Source: Pseudomonadota bacterium
GTDB lineage: Bacteria > Pseudomonadota > Gammaproteobacteria > Xanthomonadales > Xanthomonadaceae
Length of the DNA stretch: 7,395 nucleotides
Assembly: GCA_025355485.1 (NCBI GenBank)
Contig: JANXZP010000125.1
Location: forward strand, 1-7,395
Direction of reading: 5' to 3'
In this document: positions 4,534-7,395 of the stretch, one piece after another
Layout of the letters: each line of letters opens with the position of its first letter
How positions within the stretch are numbered: position 1 is the first letter of the stretch
Notes under the pieces: model-generated
Database searches by the model: none
Told to the model about the DNA's origin: nothing
What the model saw: the letters and a program-made list of their open reading frames with translations, nothing else
Made by a program: the position numbers and the translations under genes

Positions 4534-6579
4534 ATGAACAATTTCAAACCCCTGACGTTGGCTGTCGGCATGGCGTTGTTGAGCGGCGCGGCTGGCGCAG
4601 CATCCAGCCACTTCGATGTGACCGAGATCGACGGCAAGATCAGCCCCTGCTCCGACTTGAATGGATTCGTGAATTCGAAGTGGGTGGCGACGCATCCGAT
4701 TCCCGCCGACCGCACCCGCTGGGGTTCGTTCGACATGCTGCGCGAGGACAGCCTCAACGTGCAGCGCAAGATCGTCGAGAGCGCGGCGAAGAATGCCGCC
4801 AAGGCCGCGCCGGGCTCGATCGAACAGAAGATCGGCTACCTGTACGCATCAGGCATGGACGAGGCCGCGATCGACAAGGCCGGTTACGATCCGATCAAGC
4901 CGCAGCTGGTGCGCATCGATGGCCTGAAGAACAGCGCCGACATCATCGGCTATATCACCGACAGCTATGCGCATGGCGAGCCGTTGCTGTTCCGCTTCTC
5001 CGGCAACGCCGACTTCAAGGATTCCAATCGGCAGATCGCCTATGCCGGGCAGGGCGGACTGGGGCTGCCGACCGCCGATTACTACAGCAAACCGGACTTC
5101 GCGAAGATCCGCGATGCCTATCTCGCCCACATCGCCAAGCTGCTGGAGATGACCGGCACCAGCGCTGCCGATGCGCAGGCGCAGGCGAAATCAGTGCTCG
5201 CGTTCGAGACGCGCCTTGCGGCTGCTTCGCTGTTGCCGGTCGAGCTGCGCAAGCCGGGGAACCGTTACAACTATGTCAGCATCGCCGACGCCGACAAGGC
5301 GACGCCGCATTTCGAATGGGCGCGTTTCTTCGCCGCGCAGAACGCCAATGTGAAGGATGGATTCTCCCTCTCGCATCCCAAATTCTTCACGGCGATGGAC
5401 GCGATGCTCGCGGACGCCGACACCTCGCAGGAAAGCCGTTCGCAATGGCAGGCCTACCTGCGTTACCACGCGATCGACAATGCATCCGCGTATCTTTCCA
5501 GGCCGCTCGTGCAGGAAGATTTCGCCTTCCACGACCAGACGATCAACGGCCAGAAAGAGATCGAGGCGCGCTGGAAGCAGGTTCTCGCAACAGTCGAAGA
5601 TGGCATGGGCATGGCGCTCGGCCAGTTGTATGTCACCGACAATTTCTCTCCGACATCCAAGCAGCGTGCGCAGGAGCTCGTCGCTAACCTGCGCGCTGCC
5701 TACAAGACGCGCATCGAGCACCTCGAGTGGATGAGCGATGCGACCAAGCAGAAAGCGCTGGAGAAATGGGCGACGTTCGTGCCGAAGATCGGTTATCCGG
5801 ACAAATGGCGCGACTGGAGCGGGCTGCACATCGCGCAGGGCGATTATTTCGCCAACGTGCTCGCCGCCGACAAGTTCGACTACGACTACGAAATCGCCAA
5901 GATCGGCAAACCCGTCGATCGCACCGAGTGGGGCATGACGCCGCAGACGGTGAACGCCTACTACAGCGCACAGAAGAACGAGATCGTGTTCCCGGCCGCG
6001 ATCCTGCAGCCGCCATTCTTCGATGCGGCCATCGACGACGCGCTCAACTATGGCGGCATCGGTGCGGTGATCGGCCACGAGATGGGTCACGGCTACGACG
6101 ACCAGGGCAGCAAGTTCGATGCGCAGGGCAACAACATCAACTGGTGGACCGACGCCGATCGCAAGGCGTTCGAGGCACGCACCGCGAAACTCGGCGCGCA
6201 GTTCGACGGCTACGAGCCGTTGCCGGGCAAACACGTCAATGGCGCGCTGACCATGGGCGAGAACATCGGCGACCTCGGCGGCATCAATGCGTCCTACACC
6301 GCGCTGCAGATGGCGTTGTCGAAGAATCAAGCCGAAGCCGGCAAGAGCATCGACGGCTACACCGAAGACCAGCGCTTCTTCCTCAACTGGGCGCGCGTAT
6401 GGCGCGGCAATGTCCTGCCGGAAGCGCAGTTGACCTTGCTCAACACCGATCCGCATGCGCCCGCACGATTCCGTGCGATCGGCGCGCCGTCGAACATGCC
6501 GGAATTCGCACAGGCCTACCAGTGCAAGGCTGGCGACCCTATGGTGCGCGACGAGGAGAAGCGGGTACGGATCTGGTAG
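4534..6579 (+). CDS. Periplasmic M13-family (neprilysin-like) zinc metalloendopeptidase
   Basis: This 681-residue secreted peptidase degrades oligopeptides, probably in the periplasm. A signal peptide covers residues 1-22: K5, hydrophobic 7-20, cleavage after A-G-A. There is no lipobox. The N-terminal M13 domain starts at about 40 (NGFVNSKWVATHPIPAD). The catalytic part contains NAYY (474-477), the zinc-binding HEMGH (H515, catalytic E516, H519), ENIGD (zinc ligand E576, D580) and DPHAPARFR (H641, R647, matching the substrate-stabilising His and Arg of neprilysin). The C-terminus has C, then a final W681, as in neprilysin relatives. All catalytic residues are present and the length is normal (about 670-690), so the gene looks intact. 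It stands alone: the GNAT operon is divergent upstream and a gene pair converges from the right. A 13-bp hairpin lies ten bases after its stop. Confidence 0.96.
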   Translation: MNNFKPLTLAVGMALLSGAAGAASSHFDVTEIDGKISPCSDLNGFVNSKWVATHPIPADRTRWGSFDMLREDSLNVQRKIVESAAKNAAKAAPGSIEQKIGYLYASGMDEAAIDKAGYDPIKPQLVRIDGLKNSADIIGYITDSYAHGEPLLFRFSGNADFKDSNRQIAYAGQGGLGLPTADYYSKPDFAKIRDAYLAHIAKLLEMTGTSAADAQAQAKSVLAFETRLAAASLLPVELRKPGNRYNYVSIADADKATPHFEWARFFAAQNANVKDGFSLSHPKFFTAMDAMLADADTSQESRSQWQAYLRYHAIDNASAYLSRPLVQEDFAFHDQTINGQKEIEARWKQVLATVEDGMGMALGQLYVTDNFSPTSKQRAQELVANLRAAYKTRIEHLEWMSDATKQKALEKWATFVPKIGYPDKWRDWSGLHIAQGDYFANVLAADKFDYDYEIAKIGKPVDRTEWGMTPQTVNAYYSAQKNEIVFPAAILQPPFFDAAIDDALNYGGIGAVIGHEMGHGYDDQGSKFDAQGNNINWWTDADRKAFEARTAKLGAQFDGYEPLPGKHVNGALTMGENIGDLGGINASYTALQMALSKNQAEAGKSIDGYTEDQRFFLNWARVWRGNVLPEAQLTLLNTDPHAPARFRAIGAPSNMPEFAQAYQCKAGDPMVRDEEKRVRIW

Positions 6580-6588
6580 CGGTCGAGG

Positions 6589-6619
6589 TAACAGCCCGCG
6601 CATCGTGCGCGGGTTGTTA
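6589..6619. terminator. Hairpin between convergent genes, possible bidirectional terminator
   Basis: TAACAGCCCGCGC (6589-6601) pairs over its full 13 bases with GCGCGGGTTGTTA (6607-6619), with one G-T pair and a five-base loop. It begins ten bases after the M13 stop and ends 14 bases before the stop of the convergent coiled-coil gene, the expected place for a shared terminator. Neither strand has a T-run after the stem, so it is not a canonical intrinsic terminator. It may instead act as a 3'-end stabiliser or with Rho. Confidence 0.5.
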
Positions 6620-6633
6620 CGCGAGTCGATCGG

Positions 6634-6909
6634 TCATCGGAACAGCATCCAGAACAGGATGCCAACGAGGAACAGGATCAGCGGCAGGATCACCCACAGC
6701 AGCTTGCGGGCGAAAGCGACGACGCCAGCACTGCGCAACTGCAATTGTTCGGCGCGCTCCTGCAACCGCTCCGCGCGCTCGAACTGGCGTTTGGCGATTT
6801 CGTAGTGTTCGCGCTGCATCGCGAGCGCCTCGGACTGGCGCTCCAGTTGCAGGCGTTGTTGGTCGCGGATGTCGCGCAGCAGGCTCACGGTTTCCGATTC
6901 GGTATCCAT
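6634..6909 (-). CDS. Small coiled-coil protein with one C-terminal membrane segment, function unknown
   Basis: I do not recognise a characterised family. The product is 91 residues. Residues 1-60 are strongly helical, charged and Gln/Glu/Arg-rich (LLRDIRDQQRLQLERQ, then AERLQERAEQLQLR), with heptad-like Leu spacing as in a coiled coil. Residues about 70-89 form one hydrophobic segment (LLWVILPLILFLVGILFWML) ending in R91, a tail-anchored layout. R68 and K69 before the segment favour a cytoplasmic N-terminus. The ATG at 6907-6909 is preceded by AGGGG five bases upstream; an in-frame TTG at 6933 is a weaker alternative. The gene starts 26 bases after the sufS stop on the same strand, so it is probably cotranscribed with sufS. 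Similar small hypothetical proteins seem to occur in Xanthomonadales, from memory and not checked. The amino-acid pattern and the good ribosome site argue that it is a real gene. Confidence 0.75.
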   Translation of the reverse strand: MDTESETVSLLRDIRDQQRLQLERQSEALAMQREHYEIAKRQFERAERLQERAEQLQLRSAGVVAFARKLLWVILPLILFLVGILFWMLFR

Positions 6910-6935
6910 AACGGCCCCTGGGTTCGTCGCCAAGC

Positions 6936-7395
6936 TTAACCGAGCAGCAGGCGCACTTTGCGCAAGGCCGCTACGAAACGCTCGATTTCATCGTGCGTGT
7001 TGTAGAACGCGAACGATGCGCGGCAGGTCGCGGCAACGCCGTAGAACCGCATCAGCGGGTGCGCGCAGTGATGGCCCGAGCGCACCGCGACGCCTTCGAG
7101 GTCGAGCAGGGTGGCGAGGTCGTGCGCGTGCGCGCCTTCGAGCAGGAATGAGATCACCGCAGCCTTGTCTGGTGCGGTGCCGATGATGCGTAGGCCATCG
7201 ATCTTGTTCAACTCCTCGGTCGCGTGCGCCAGCAGCTCCTGTTCGCGCGCCTCCACGTTCGCCATGCCGATGGCATCGAGATAGTCGACCGCCGCGCCGA
7301 GTCCGATGAAGCCCGCGATGTTCGGCGTGCCGGCCTCGAACTTGTGCGGCGGGTCGTTGAACACGGTGCCTTCGAAGCGCACTTCCCTGATCATT
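6936..7395 (-). CDS. sufS: Cysteine desulfurase SufS, C-terminal part; 5' end outside window
   Basis: SufS is a pyridoxal-phosphate enzyme that removes sulfur from L-cysteine as a persulfide and passes it, usually through SufE or SufU, to the SufBCD scaffold for Fe-S cluster assembly. About 153 residues are visible, ending in TAA at 6936-6938. The open frame runs off the right edge, and the Met at 7392-7394 is internal, in the context MIREV of the family. Visible motifs are FEAGTPNIAG, AHDLATLLDLEGVAVRSGHHCAHP with the catalytic persulfide cysteine (codon 7065-7067), and TCRASFAFYNT with the Arg that binds the substrate carboxylate. The short loop around the cysteine and the SGHHC context mark a group II (SufS/CsdA-type) desulfurase. 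SufS rather than CsdA is favoured by the sequence style, but sufB, sufC and sufD would lie outside the window, so operon context cannot confirm it. Confidence 0.92.
   Translation of the reverse strand, partial: MIREVRFEGTVFNDPPHKFEAGTPNIAGFIGLGAAVDYLDAIGMANVEAREQELLAHATEELNKIDGLRIIGTAPDKAAVISFLLEGAHAHDLATLLDLEGVAVRSGHHCAHPLMRFYGVAATCRASFAFYNTHDEIERFVAALRKVRLLLG

Noticed and set aside
4455..5687. 410-codon + strand frame overlapping the start of the M13 gene
   Set aside because: It is a frame-shifted shadow of the M13 coding region, rich in Arg and Gln with no domain resemblance.
5191..6603. Long minus-strand open frame (470 codons) opposite the M13 peptidase
   Set aside because: The M13 frame on the + strand has a complete, motif-rich product. 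The antisense frame is Arg/Val-rich without recognisable motifs, as expected for the complement of GC-rich coding DNA.
1..7395. Defence, phage, CRISPR or mobile-element system
   Set aside because: I saw no transposase, integrase, nuclease, toxin-antitoxin pair or spaced direct-repeat array on either strand. The genes are ordinary chromosomal functions.

Overview
The window is ordinary GC-rich chromosomal DNA. Its gene set and protein styles suggest a gammaproteobacterium of the Xanthomonadales/Lysobacterales (Lysobacter-, Luteimonas- or Rhodanobacter-like). This placement rests on remembered family resemblance only; no rRNA or marker gene is present. Nearly all of the window is coding. No tRNA, rRNA, CRISPR array, insertion sequence or phage gene is visible.

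Layout from left to right. (1) The 3' part of an adenylylsulfate kinase (cysC, or the CysC domain of a CysN/CysC fusion) on the + strand. Its end overlaps, tail to tail, a small GlsB/YeaQ/YmgE-type membrane protein gene. (2) That gene is the second member of a tight minus-strand pair, behind a large M20-family metallopeptidase/dipeptidase. (3) Divergent from the pair is a secreted ComEA-like helix-hairpin-helix protein, closed by a clear intrinsic terminator. (4) A HutD/Ves-family cupin follows on the + strand. It may be read from a leaderless transcript, and it carries a short stretch of atypical codons and hairpin DNA near its N-terminus. (5) A minus-strand pair, a GNAT acetyltransferase and a small Rieske ferredoxin, overlap by four bases and are probably translationally coupled. 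(6) Divergent from these is a periplasmic M13 (neprilysin-like) zinc metallopeptidase with all catalytic residues present. (7) Convergent with it are a small coiled-coil, single-pass membrane protein and, upstream of that, the C-terminal third of the cysteine desulfurase SufS. SufS runs off the right edge.

Functional links. cysC (sulfate activation) and sufS (cysteine sulfur to Fe-S clusters) both belong to sulfur metabolism but lie about 6.5 kb apart on opposite strands. The Rieske protein is a likely client of the Suf pathway, and the GNAT-Rieske pair shares its strand with sufS. The M13 gene sits between them in the opposite orientation. Two secreted proteins (ComEA-like, M13) and one cytoplasmic dipeptidase suggest peptide and DNA scavenging, but nothing ties them into a single pathway.

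I do not see a new multi-gene system. The observations most worth a second look are the atypical hairpin-bearing segment inside hutD, the two -10-like boxes lying exactly six bases before SD-less start codons, and the uncharacterised coiled-coil membrane protein behind sufS.
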